DNA from: Deltaproteobacteria bacterium
Lineage (GTDB): Bacteria; Bacillota; Desulfotomaculia; Desulfotomaculales; JAGUVT01
Assembly: GCA_020062745.1 (NCBI GenBank)
Contig: JAGUVT010000075.1
Coordinates: 1 to 56,210, forward strand
Reading direction: 5' to 3'
DNA length: 56,210 nucleotides
Shown here: one piece after another, positions 18,139-26,181 of the stretch
How positions within the stretch are numbered: position 1 is the first letter of the stretch
Layout of the letters: each line of letters begins with the position of its first letter
Notes under the pieces: model-generated
Seen by the model: only the letters and a program-made list of their open reading frames with translations
Told to the model about the DNA's origin: nothing
The model's database searches: none
Program-made: the position numbers and the translations under genes

Positions 18139-18865
18139 CCCGCATCCCTCCTTCTTCCAAACTCAAGTAGGAAAACACATGGGCGAAATCGTTCCGGTAG
18201 TGTAAAATCAGCGCTATGGCAATGATATACTTCCTTCCCTTTTCCAGAACTTTTCGCTTTAAACCGGTCAGACAGGCTAACTCTTGTAAGGGCAGCTTCT
18301 TTTTTTGCTCCAGCATCTGAAAGAGATGAGGCCGGTTCACCAGTTCCTGCGCCACTTTGAACATCACAGCGCGAGAACGGCGATGCTTGGGTGAACATCT
18401 TACCAGTTCTGTAAAAGTAATGCCAAACTGCTTCAGCAAGACCTCGTATTCCTTAATCTCTTCTTCCCGCTCCCAGGCGCTCACCCTTATATTATACATT
18501 TCCCACGCCCGGGAACGTTCGAACAGGTTGCCGGCGCCTTCTTCAAGTGAGGCAGCCAGCGGCACGTTTCTTGACTTGACTCTGTACTCCCGCCGGAGGT
18601 GGTCCGTGAGACGGCTGTGTATTACCAGTCGGGCAAACTCCAGGAACCGTTTCCCCTGACACTCCTCATAACGGTCGATGGCCTCATTAAAAGCCATTAA
18701 GGCTACTCCCAACTCGTCATCACGGCCCCACTCCAGAGTTCTCCGGGTAATTCTACAGGTTGCCTTATAGACAAATGGCTTGTACTTTTCCAGCAGCTTT
18801 TCCCTGTCTGCTCCACTGCCGTTCTTAGCCTGTCGCAACTGCTCCTCCAACGGCAAAACAGTCAC
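18116..18865 (-). CDS. sigI: RNA polymerase sigma-I factor
   Basis: Sigma-70 region 2 like KPFVYKATCRITRRTLEWGRDDELGVALMAFNEAIDRYEECQGKRFLEFARLVIHSRLTDHLRRE. Confidence 0.9.
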   Translation of the reverse strand: MTVLPLEEQLRQAKNGSGADREKLLEKYKPFVYKATCRITRRTLEWGRDDELGVALMAFNEAIDRYEECQGKRFLEFARLVIHSRLTDHLRREYRVKSRNVPLAASLEEGAGNLFERSRAWEMYNIRVSAWEREEEIKEYEVLLKQFGITFTELVRCSPKHRRSRAVMFKVAQELVNRPHLFQMLEQKKKLPLQELACLTGLKRKVLEKGRKYIIAIALILHYRNDFAHVFSYLSLEEGGMRDGKRHDC

Positions 18866-18940
18866 TTCCCTCTCCTTAAGAACATCACCTCTCTTTTCGT
18901 CAAAGGCATTTAGAAATCCTTTCCTTTCTACATATAGTTG

Positions 18941-18969
18941 TACGAAAGAAGGAACAATTTTTAGGGGGT
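18941..18969 (-). promoter_or_regulatory. Candidate SigI-type autoregulatory promoter
   Basis: Minus strand ACCCCC-TAAAAA-TTGTTCCTTCTTT-CGTA upstream of sigI. Confidence 0.5.
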
Positions 18970-18973
18970 ATAT

Positions 18974-19003
18974 AATAAAAAAAGCCGGCTTTAAACCAGC
19001 TTT
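18974..19003 (-). terminator. Rho-independent terminator of GGDEF/HD-GYP gene
   Basis: Minus strand AAAGCTGGTTTAAAGCCGGCTTTTTTTATT. Confidence 0.7.
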
Positions 19004-19018
19004 ACCGGGTTCGAATAT

Positions 19019-20707
19019 TTACGCCGATAATGCATCGTTTAAATCTAACCTGTTATTTTCTTCATCATAGTATTTCTGGATCATCTGCACAAATTCTTCC
19101 GCCAGAATCGGATCGAACTGCGATCCGGCGCATTTGCGGATTTCGAAGCAGGCGTCAGAAATTGATTTTTTCTTTTTGTAAGGACGGTCGCTGGTCATGG
19201 CGTCAAAGCTATCGGCCAGCCTTAAAATGCGCGCCGGCAGGGGGATGCTGTTTCCGGCTATTTTAAACGGATAACCAGTCCCATCCCAGTTCTCATGATG
19301 GTGTACAATAACCGGCATAACGCTTTTTAATAAATCAATGCTTGGCCCGACAATCTCATTCCCCCAAACCGGGTGCTGTTTTAATGTTGCCCATTCTTCT
19401 TCTGTCAAGGGTCCTTCTTTGTTCAAAACAGCAGGGTCAATTTCTACCTTGCCGATATCATGAATAAAAGCGCCATATTTAACCAGGCTTATTTCTTCTT
19501 CATCCAGCCCAAGGTGTTGGGCAAACCTTTTAGCGTACGTGACCACTCTCTCGGAGTGGATGTAAGTATACTTATCCTTGGTATTAACAAATGAAACCAA
19601 GGTTTTTAAAGAACTTAACCTGTCCCGCTCATTGCCGGCGTGCTTTTCATCATCCAAAATGGAGAAAAATAATTTGATCCTGCTTTTGCCTGCGTATTTC
19701 GCTCTATATAACGCCAGATCAGAACACCGGATCAATTCTTTAGGTGAATTGGCGTGTTCCGGATAAGACGATACCCCCATTGAAACTGTCAACTTTCGTT
19801 GCAAATGTTTCCTGCTGCCATAAAACGGATAATTCTCTATCTCATTTTTAATCCTTTGAGCAACAACCAGGGCCTGATGAGAGTTTTCACCCGGTAAGAC
19901 TATTGCAAATTCTTCACCTCCATACCTTGCCGCGAAACAAGGCCTCCTGGCTATTTCACTTAACAATTTTCCGATTGCCTTAAGTGCTTCATCGCCTTGC
20001 TGGTATCCATAGGCATCGTTATAAAGTTTAAAATAATCAATATCGACAAAAATTAAAGACAGCGGCATGTCCCTTTCCTTCGCTTTCTTAAACTCCTCTT
20101 GCAGCATTTGATGGAAATAACGGTGGTTATAAAGACCGGTAAGCTCATCAATATTAGTCATCTGATCCAACCTGGTTCTGGTACACTTCTCAACTTCCGA
20201 AAGCCCGCCAACCAGCCAGGAAACCAGGAACATCAGACCGGTATAAATCAAATCCACTTCTAACAGACTGCCAGAGGTAATGTCAATAAGCATTAAGCTA
20301 ATTCCCGATGCTCCGGCAATCAGCAGGCCGGACAGCTTTCCATAAATCAATGAGGCGACTATAACCGGCAGCAATAAGATCAATTTAGACTGATTATTTG
20401 TAAAGCCAGTGACAAATATCGCTACAAAAACAGAAAGCAGGGCTACTACTGTGATAACCTGTTCAATCAAGACTGGCTTGCTCTCAAGAAAGCTTCCCAA
20501 TATCATATTTTTTCTTAAGAAGTTAATCAACCCCAGGCTCAAGACTGCCGTGATGAGAACAGGCAAGAAATAAATAAAAGACCTTATTTCTGCAGATAGC
20601 CCGTAGATACTTAAATAGGCCAGGCCGAAAACTACAAAGCTTATTATGTAAGTCACGGCAATTATTTCCGAAATCCTCTTTTTCCTTTTGATTTCCCAGT
20701 TTCCCAT
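19019..20707 (-). CDS. Membrane GGDEF + HD-GYP bifunctional c-di-GMP enzyme
   Basis: Multi-TM N-terminus; YGGEEFAIVLPG; HDIGKVEI and HHENWDGTGYP motifs. Confidence 0.95.
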   Translation of the reverse strand: MGNWEIKRKKRISEIIAVTYIISFVVFGLAYLSIYGLSAEIRSFIYFLPVLITAVLSLGLINFLRKNMILGSFLESKPVLIEQVITVVALLSVFVAIFVTGFTNNQSKLILLLPVIVASLIYGKLSGLLIAGASGISLMLIDITSGSLLEVDLIYTGLMFLVSWLVGGLSEVEKCTRTRLDQMTNIDELTGLYNHRYFHQMLQEEFKKAKERDMPLSLIFVDIDYFKLYNDAYGYQQGDEALKAIGKLLSEIARRPCFAARYGGEEFAIVLPGENSHQALVVAQRIKNEIENYPFYGSRKHLQRKLTVSMGVSSYPEHANSPKELIRCSDLALYRAKYAGKSRIKLFFSILDDEKHAGNERDRLSSLKTLVSFVNTKDKYTYIHSERVVTYAKRFAQHLGLDEEEISLVKYGAFIHDIGKVEIDPAVLNKEGPLTEEEWATLKQHPVWGNEIVGPSIDLLKSVMPVIVHHHENWDGTGYPFKIAGNSIPLPARILRLADSFDAMTSDRPYKKKKSISDACFEIRKCAGSQFDPILAEEFVQMIQKYYDEENNRLDLNDALSA

Positions 20708-20783
20708 CCTTATCCCCCTGAACGAGATTTATCTGGACCACTTTTAGACTATCGGAACGTTTCAAAAAAAACTTGATATATAA

Positions 20784-20815
20784 AAGCAAAAAGCCTAAAA
20801 AATCAGGCTTTAAGT
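20784..20815 (-). terminator. Rho-independent terminator
   Basis: Minus strand AAAGCCTGATTTTTTAGGCTTTTTGCTTTT downstream of the 20825 ORF. Confidence 0.75.
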
Positions 20816-20824
20816 AAAGAAAAT

Positions 20825-21142
20825 TTAATTATCAAAGGGTACTGGAGTTGTTATCTTATTTCTATGGCCACAAGCAGGGCATTGATAGCTGACTATATTC
20901 CTGATCACTTTTTGCTTTGACCGGCAGTTTTGGCATACTATCTCTTTTGATATCCCCAGCGAGCCGGAGATGATCACCACCAGGGATACGAACCCGACTA
21001 TCAGACCAACCAAAAAATAAGGGATACCAAGCAATAACCCCAGCCCAGCACCCAAAAAAACAAGCCCGACAAGCACAAGTACGCTGATAATGCTCAAAAT
21101 AATTTCTACCGTCTTGCTCTCAATTATGCCTGCTGCAATCAA
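20825..21142 (-). CDS. Small membrane protein with zinc-ribbon tail
   Basis: Two or more TM helices then CQNCRSK...YQCPACGHRNK. Confidence 0.65.
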   Translation of the reverse strand: MIAAGIIESKTVEIILSIISVLVLVGLVFLGAGLGLLLGIPYFLVGLIVGFVSLVVIISGSLGISKEIVCQNCRSKQKVIRNIVSYQCPACGHRNKITTPVPFDN

Positions 21143-21313
21143 TATTTCCCCTCCCTTTTTTCAGATATGCTCTACATTTTCTCTTACCTATTCTCCATCT
21201 TTCGATTTTTTCCTGCATTTCCAACCGGATTTTTAATAAAAATTTACACCGCCATAATTTGTTTTTAATCTCTTCTTAATAAGAATAAACTAAAAATATA
21301 TTAATAAAGTATA

Positions 21314-21342
21314 TTGACGAAGTCTAAATTTTCTGATAACAT
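21314..21342 (+). promoter_or_regulatory. Sigma-A promoter of 29-aa micro-gene
   Basis: TTGACG (21314-21319), 17-bp spacer, TAACAT (21337-21342). Confidence 0.6.
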
Positions 21343-21374
21343 ATCACAATCATATCCAAAAAGGAGGTATGAAG

Positions 21375-21464
21375 ATGGACTCTACTTCTGAGAAGCCCAA
21401 AGATCTGGCTAAACCGGAGCAAGAGCAAAGTGATTTATATCTGGTGCCAATTCTTTTTTACTAA
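21375..21464 (+). CDS. 29-aa peptide MDSTSEKPKDLAKPEQEQSDLYLVPILFY
   Basis: AAGGAGGT SD 6 nt upstream, good promoter, own terminator immediately downstream; below ORF-track length cutoff. Confidence 0.6.
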   Translation: MDSTSEKPKDLAKPEQEQSDLYLVPILFY

Positions 21465-21469
21465 ATTTA

Positions 21470-21496
21470 CCCGCTTACGGAGCGGGAATTTTTTTT
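21470..21496 (+). terminator. Rho-independent terminator
   Basis: CCCGCT-tacgg-AGCGGG-AA-TTTTTTTT. Confidence 0.85.
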
Positions 21497-21588
21497 CGTC
21501 CACAAGGAAAATTGTCTAATCAGTCGAATTTAAGAAAAATATACATATTCTACAAGAGTCAATCATCAAGCAAGGCGAAGGAGTAACA

Positions 21589-23112
21589 ATGGTTGCCATT
21601 GTAAAAAGCATTGCTTTAGACGGCCTGGAAGGTCAAATTATCCAGGTGGAGGTAGATGTTACCAAAGGTTTACCTTGTTTTGAAATTGTTGGCCTGCCGG
21701 ATGCATCTGTACGGGAAGCAAAAGAACGGGTTCGCACAGCCATTAAAAATTCCGGTTTTGAATTCCCGGTTAAACGTATAACCGTCAACCTGGCCCCGGC
21801 CGACATAAAAAAAGAAGGTCCGGTTTACGATCTGCCCATAGCAACCGCTATTCTGGCTGCTACCGGGCAACTGAACCCGGATTTATGCAGTAAATATGTT
21901 TTTTTGGGTGAATTGTCGCTAAACGGGAGCCTGCGTGGAGTGGCCGGAGTATTGCCAAGCGTCATTGCAGCCTGCTCCCATACTCACACCGAAGTCATTG
22001 TCTCAGCAGATAACGCTGTTGAGGCGGCATTGGTTGACGGTGTTACTGTTTACCCGGTGACAAACTTAACCGACCTGGTTCATTTTATTAGAGGAGAAAC
22101 AGAAATAATACCTGCTCGGGTAAATACGGAAGATCTGATTAAAAAGAATTCCGACGACCTGAACCTTGTTGATGTTCAAGGCCATACCGCAGCCAAAAGA
22201 GCCCTGGAAGTTGCGGCTGCCGGCGGACATAACATTATTATGATCGGCAGCCCCGGTTCCGGTAAAACCATGCTGGCCCGTCGCCTGCCATCGATCCTGC
22301 CTGACCTCACCTTTGCCGAAGCACTGGAGATAACCAAAATTTACAGCCTGGCCGGCCTGCTCAAGCCAGATCAACCGTTGATCAGCAAGCGCCCCTTCCG
22401 GGCGCCACACCACACCGCTTCTACGGCAGCCCTGGTTGGCGGGGGCAGGATACCCCGGCCGGGAGAAATAAGCCTGGCTCACCACGGTGTTCTTTTCATG
22501 GATGAGTTGCCGGAATTTCAAAAAGACGCCCTGGAAGCATTACGCCAGCCACTGGAGGACGGAATCATTACTATAGCAAGAATTAATGCCGCTCTCACTT
22601 ACCCGTCCAGGTTAATGCTGGTAGGCGCTCTTAATCCCTGCCCATGTGGCTACCACGGCGATCCCATGCGGGAATGTTCCTGCACACCACACCAAATCCA
22701 GCGTTACTTCTCCCGTTTATCCGGGCCGCTTCTGGATCGAATCGACATTCACATCGACGTGCCCCGTGTTTCTTACAATGAACTATCCGGCCCAAAACAA
22801 GGAGAGCCGTCGGCAGAAATAAAAATACGGGTGGAAAACGCCCGTAAAAAACAGCATGCGAGATTGTCCTCCACTTTAACCTGCAACGCTCAAATGAATC
22901 CTCAAGAAACACGCCGGTTCTGCAAATTGACCAAAGAGGCCCGTTCACTGCTGCATTCAGCATTTGACAGCCTTCATTTAAGCGCCAGAGCCCATGACCG
23001 GATTATAAGAGTTGCCCGTACCATAGCCGACCTGGCGGATTCTGAACTGGTTGAGGCATCTCATATAGCCGAAGCTATTCAATACCGGAGCCTGGATCGG
23101 ACTTATTTTTAA
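21589..23112 (+). CDS. comM: YifB/ComM family Mg-chelatase-like AAA+ ATPase
   Basis: MVAIVKSIALDGLEGQIIQVEVDV, GSPGSGKTMLARRLPSILP, RPFRAPHHTASTAALVGGG, LMLVGALNPCPCGY. Confidence 0.95.
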   Translation: MVAIVKSIALDGLEGQIIQVEVDVTKGLPCFEIVGLPDASVREAKERVRTAIKNSGFEFPVKRITVNLAPADIKKEGPVYDLPIATAILAATGQLNPDLCSKYVFLGELSLNGSLRGVAGVLPSVIAACSHTHTEVIVSADNAVEAALVDGVTVYPVTNLTDLVHFIRGETEIIPARVNTEDLIKKNSDDLNLVDVQGHTAAKRALEVAAAGGHNIIMIGSPGSGKTMLARRLPSILPDLTFAEALEITKIYSLAGLLKPDQPLISKRPFRAPHHTASTAALVGGGRIPRPGEISLAHHGVLFMDELPEFQKDALEALRQPLEDGIITIARINAALTYPSRLMLVGALNPCPCGYHGDPMRECSCTPHQIQRYFSRLSGPLLDRIDIHIDVPRVSYNELSGPKQGEPSAEIKIRVENARKKQHARLSSTLTCNAQMNPQETRRFCKLTKEARSLLHSAFDSLHLSARAHDRIIRVARTIADLADSELVEASHIAEAIQYRSLDRTYF

Positions 23113-23407
23113 CATTTAAATAATTAATATTGTCTGTTGTCAACAGAGTCGCTAAAAAAATATAGTTGTTAAAATCCAGGTTTTCTTCCCGACAAAGCCG
23201 GTATAAGCCAGCGAATAATTTGCCCCCCCCTTTCTTCTCACCATTTATGACCCGAAAAAGATAAGAATAATCTATACCCAAACGTTTTGCCAGCTCAGGA
23301 ATAGACCATCCTTTTTCCCATGCCAGCGACTTCAGAGCAGTTGTATTCACTACCAAAAAAGGCACCCCCATAGTCTTGTTAGAACATAATATCATGTCTA
23401 CAGACAA
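23075..23407 (-). CDS. XRE-family HTH regulator; likely start ATG 23371
   Basis: ALKSLAWEKGWSIPELAKRLGIDYSYLFRVINGEKKGG HTH. Confidence 0.65.
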   Translation of the reverse strand: MSVDMILCSNKTMGVPFLVVNTTALKSLAWEKGWSIPELAKRLGIDYSYLFRVINGEKKGGGKLFAGLYRLCREENLDFNNYIFLATLLTTDNINYLNVKNKSDPGSGIE

Positions 23408-23414
23408 TAGTCAA
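23386..23414 (-). promoter_or_regulatory. Promoter with operator-like palindrome in spacer
   Basis: Minus strand TTGACT-17 bp-TATTAT; TGTCT-ac-AGACA at 23395-23406 within the spacer. Confidence 0.55.
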
Positions 23415-23511
23415 GTAAAGGTGTCTTTTTGCAACATATTTTACAATTTATACATTGCCTTTAGACAATCCATCAGATAAAATAATGTTACGAAAATACG
23501 GAGGTTCTATC

Positions 23512-24354
23512 ATGAACTTCGATAAAGAAAAATTTTCTCAATTGCTCCAAAAAGCAAAAGGCAGCCGGTCCATCAACAACTACGGTCAACAGGCAAAAGT
23601 GGACCCCGGCTATATCTCCAGGCTGCTGCGTGAAAAGATAAAAACACCGCCAAGTCCCGGTATAATTAAAAAACTGGCGGGTAATGCCAGGAACGAAGTC
23701 TCCTATGAAGAATTAATGATCGCGGCCGGCTACCTCCCCGACCCGCACCATCCGGAGGCGGGCCTTTACAAGATCGCTGGTTCTATTGAGCAAAAAGTGG
23801 CCGAAGCGTTACAAAAACCACTCGCAGATTTTCTCCCCGTAAAAAAAATACCGGTAGTGGATACCGGCAACAATAAGATCGGGCCCAATCAGCAAAAGAC
23901 CATCGGCTACCTTGACGTACCAAGGGAACTGGAAGCTGATTTTGCCTTTAAAATTAATGAAGATGCCATGCTTGAGGCAGGCATCTTCCGCGGCGATACG
24001 GCCATTTGCAGGCAAACCAGCAAAGCTGCGCCTGGAGAAATGGTATCGGCCCGGCTTTCTTCCGGAAAGGTTGGTATCCGGTATCTTGACTATGAAAACG
24101 GCCGCTGGAAATTAATAGCGGCCAATTCTCGCTATCGAGATGAAGAAATTGATGCGCCTGAGATTAAAGGTATTGTCTTAATGGTTCAAAAAGAAGCGTT
24201 AAAATTAGAACAATTCAAGGTTCTGCAAGCCAAAGACGAGCCGGAAGGTGTTTTTCCGGTAGATTTTCTGCTGGAAAAGCTGTCGGCGGCAAGTAATATA
24301 CCGCTTAAAAAACTCAAAACCACTCTGGCGAGACTAAAAAGCCAGAATCCATAA
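23512..24354 (+). CDS. XRE + S24/LexA-like repressor with degenerate catalytic dyad
   Basis: SD ACGGAGGT before ATG 23512; HTH YGQQAKVDPGYISRLLRE; S24-like KINEDAMLEAGIFRGDTAICRQ...GEMVSARLSSGKVGIRYL. Confidence 0.75.
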   Translation: MNFDKEKFSQLLQKAKGSRSINNYGQQAKVDPGYISRLLREKIKTPPSPGIIKKLAGNARNEVSYEELMIAAGYLPDPHHPEAGLYKIAGSIEQKVAEALQKPLADFLPVKKIPVVDTGNNKIGPNQQKTIGYLDVPRELEADFAFKINEDAMLEAGIFRGDTAICRQTSKAAPGEMVSARLSSGKVGIRYLDYENGRWKLIAANSRYRDEEIDAPEIKGIVLMVQKEALKLEQFKVLQAKDEPEGVFPVDFLLEKLSAASNIPLKKLKTTLARLKSQNP

Positions 24355-24370
24355 GCCAGAATACGGTTTA

Positions 24371-24733
24371 CTAAAAAGCATCTTCGATATGCTCGACCTC
24401 TACCAGTTTACCTTCCCGGTCGAACTGCACAGCAACAACGTCAAACCGGCAGTTTTGGCTTGTTTTCCCTTCCGCCTGCAAATAATATGCCGCCAGGCGG
24501 CGCAATCTGGCTTGTTTTTGACCATGTATGCTTTCCCGGGCCAGTCCGTACCGGTCGCTGCTTTTTGCCCGCACTTCTATAAAAACAAGCTGCTCCCGGT
24601 CAACGGCTATTATATCAATTTCCCCGAGGCGGCACCGGAAGTTCCGGTTTAATATACGGTAACCTTTGCTTTTCAAGTAATCTGCCGCTATTTCCTCTCC
24701 CTGTCTCCCGGTCGCCTGCCTTTTAAAAGTCAT
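24371..24733 (-). CDS. yraN: UPF0102 family protein YraN
   Basis: GRQGEEIAADYLKSKGYRILNRNFRCRLGEIDIIAVDREQLVFIEVRAKSSDRYG. Confidence 0.95.
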   Translation of the reverse strand: MTFKRQATGRQGEEIAADYLKSKGYRILNRNFRCRLGEIDIIAVDREQLVFIEVRAKSSDRYGLARESIHGQKQARLRRLAAYYLQAEGKTSQNCRFDVVAVQFDREGKLVEVEHIEDAF

Positions 24734-24747
24734 ATGCCTTACTTGCC

Positions 24748-26181
24748 TTATTGCAACATAAAGAACGACATGGCTGCAGCATTAACAATTTTGGCAACGG
24801 GATTCGGGTAAATACCGATAAACAGGGTTAGAACCATCGCTACAATCAACGTAACGGCTACCGGGTAAGGCACAGCGATCGGTGTTGTGTCGGCCGGCTG
24901 ATCCCGGTACATTACCAGAGATACCATCAGGTAGTAATAAACGGAAACCATGCTCATAATCAAGCCGATAAAGGCCAGCCACAGGTAATTTTCCACAACC
25001 GTCTGAAAGAGGTAAAACTTGCCTACGAACCCGGCCAGCGGCGGGATGCCGGCCATCGAAAGCATGGCCACGACCAGCACGGCGGCCATCAATGGTGAAC
25101 GCTGGCTCAAACCCGCATAATCTTTGATCTCGTCACTGCCGGTAACCGTGTAAAAATGACTTACCACGGTGAAGGCCCCGATAGTAGCAAAAATGTAAAG
25201 AAACGAGTAAAATATTACCGCTTTAATACCGGCCGGGCTGGCCGTAACCAGACCGACCAGGATATATCCGGCCTGGGCAATACTGGAGTAAGCCAGCATT
25301 CTCTTGATGTTGGTCTGGGGAATGGCCACCAGGTTGCCGACAATAATGGTCACCCCGGCCAGAATGGCTACCAGCATGGCCCAGTTCTCCCATACGCCGG
25401 CCAGGCCGGCGGCAAAAACACGGAGCAGAATGGCAAAAGAGGCGGCTTTAGACCCTGCGGCCAGAAAAGCAGTAATCGGGGTGGGAGCGCCTTCATAAAT
25501 ATCGGGCGCCCACATATGAAAAGGCACAGCCGATATTTTAAAACCAAGGCCGGCTACCAGCATTACCACGCCCAGGAGCAGCGCTGGTGAAAAGGCGCCG
25601 GGTGTTAGGAAAGCCCAGGTTACCTTCAAGATGGTAACGGTACCGGTCAGGCCGTATACCAGGCTCAACCCGAAAAGCAACACGGCGGAAGAAAGACCGG
25701 CCAGCAAGACATATTTGATTCCCGCCTCCACCGATTTTGCATCCAGCCGCTTGTAGCATACCAGGATGATGAAGGCGATAGTCATCAACTCCAGCCCCAG
25801 GTAAAGGGTAATGAAATCACCTGCTGAAGCCATAACCATCATCCCCAGGGTGGCAAATACCAGCATGCTGTAATATTCGGCCTGGGCGCCCATCTCATCA
25901 ACATAGCGCATGGAACCCATGGCCACCATAATGGCTGCCGCCAGGAAGATCTGTTTAAAGAATACGGCATAGCGGTCCACAATGTAAATACCGTCGTACA
26001 AAGAACCCTGGTTATTCCACAGCGTAAAGCTCAAACCCAAAAGGCCGATTAAACCCAGGGTGGTCAGGGAGCCAAATCCGGTGCGCCCGGTTTTCGGCAC
26101 AATCAGCCCCAGAACCAGCAGGGCCAGGCCAAAGGCGGCAGTAGCTATTTCCAGGGAAATTAAAGAAAGGTTGACGCTCAT
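24748..26181 (-). CDS. nuoN: NADH-quinone oxidoreductase subunit N
   Basis: Position and sequence; proton-pumping subunit motifs. Confidence 0.95.
   Translation of the reverse strand: MSVNLSLISLEIATAAFGLALLVLGLIVPKTGRTGFGSLTTLGLIGLLGLSFTLWNNQGSLYDGIYIVDRYAVFFKQIFLAAAIMVAMGSMRYVDEMGAQAEYYSMLVFATLGMMVMASAGDFITLYLGLELMTIAFIILVCYKRLDAKSVEAGIKYVLLAGLSSAVLLFGLSLVYGLTGTVTILKVTWAFLTPGAFSPALLLGVVMLVAGLGFKISAVPFHMWAPDIYEGAPTPITAFLAAGSKAASFAILLRVFAAGLAGVWENWAMLVAILAGVTIIVGNLVAIPQTNIKRMLAYSSIAQAGYILVGLVTASPAGIKAVIFYSFLYIFATIGAFTVVSHFYTVTGSDEIKDYAGLSQRSPLMAAVLVVAMLSMAGIPPLAGFVGKFYLFQTVVENYLWLAFIGLIMSMVSVYYYLMVSLVMYRDQPADTTPIAVPYPVAVTLIVAMVLTLFIGIYPNPVAKIVNAAAMSFFMLQ

Noticed and set aside
23129-23147. 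TCTGTTG-t-CAACAGA palindrome as an operator
   Set aside because: Lies inside the 3' coding part of the XRE ORF, away from any promoter; may be chance.
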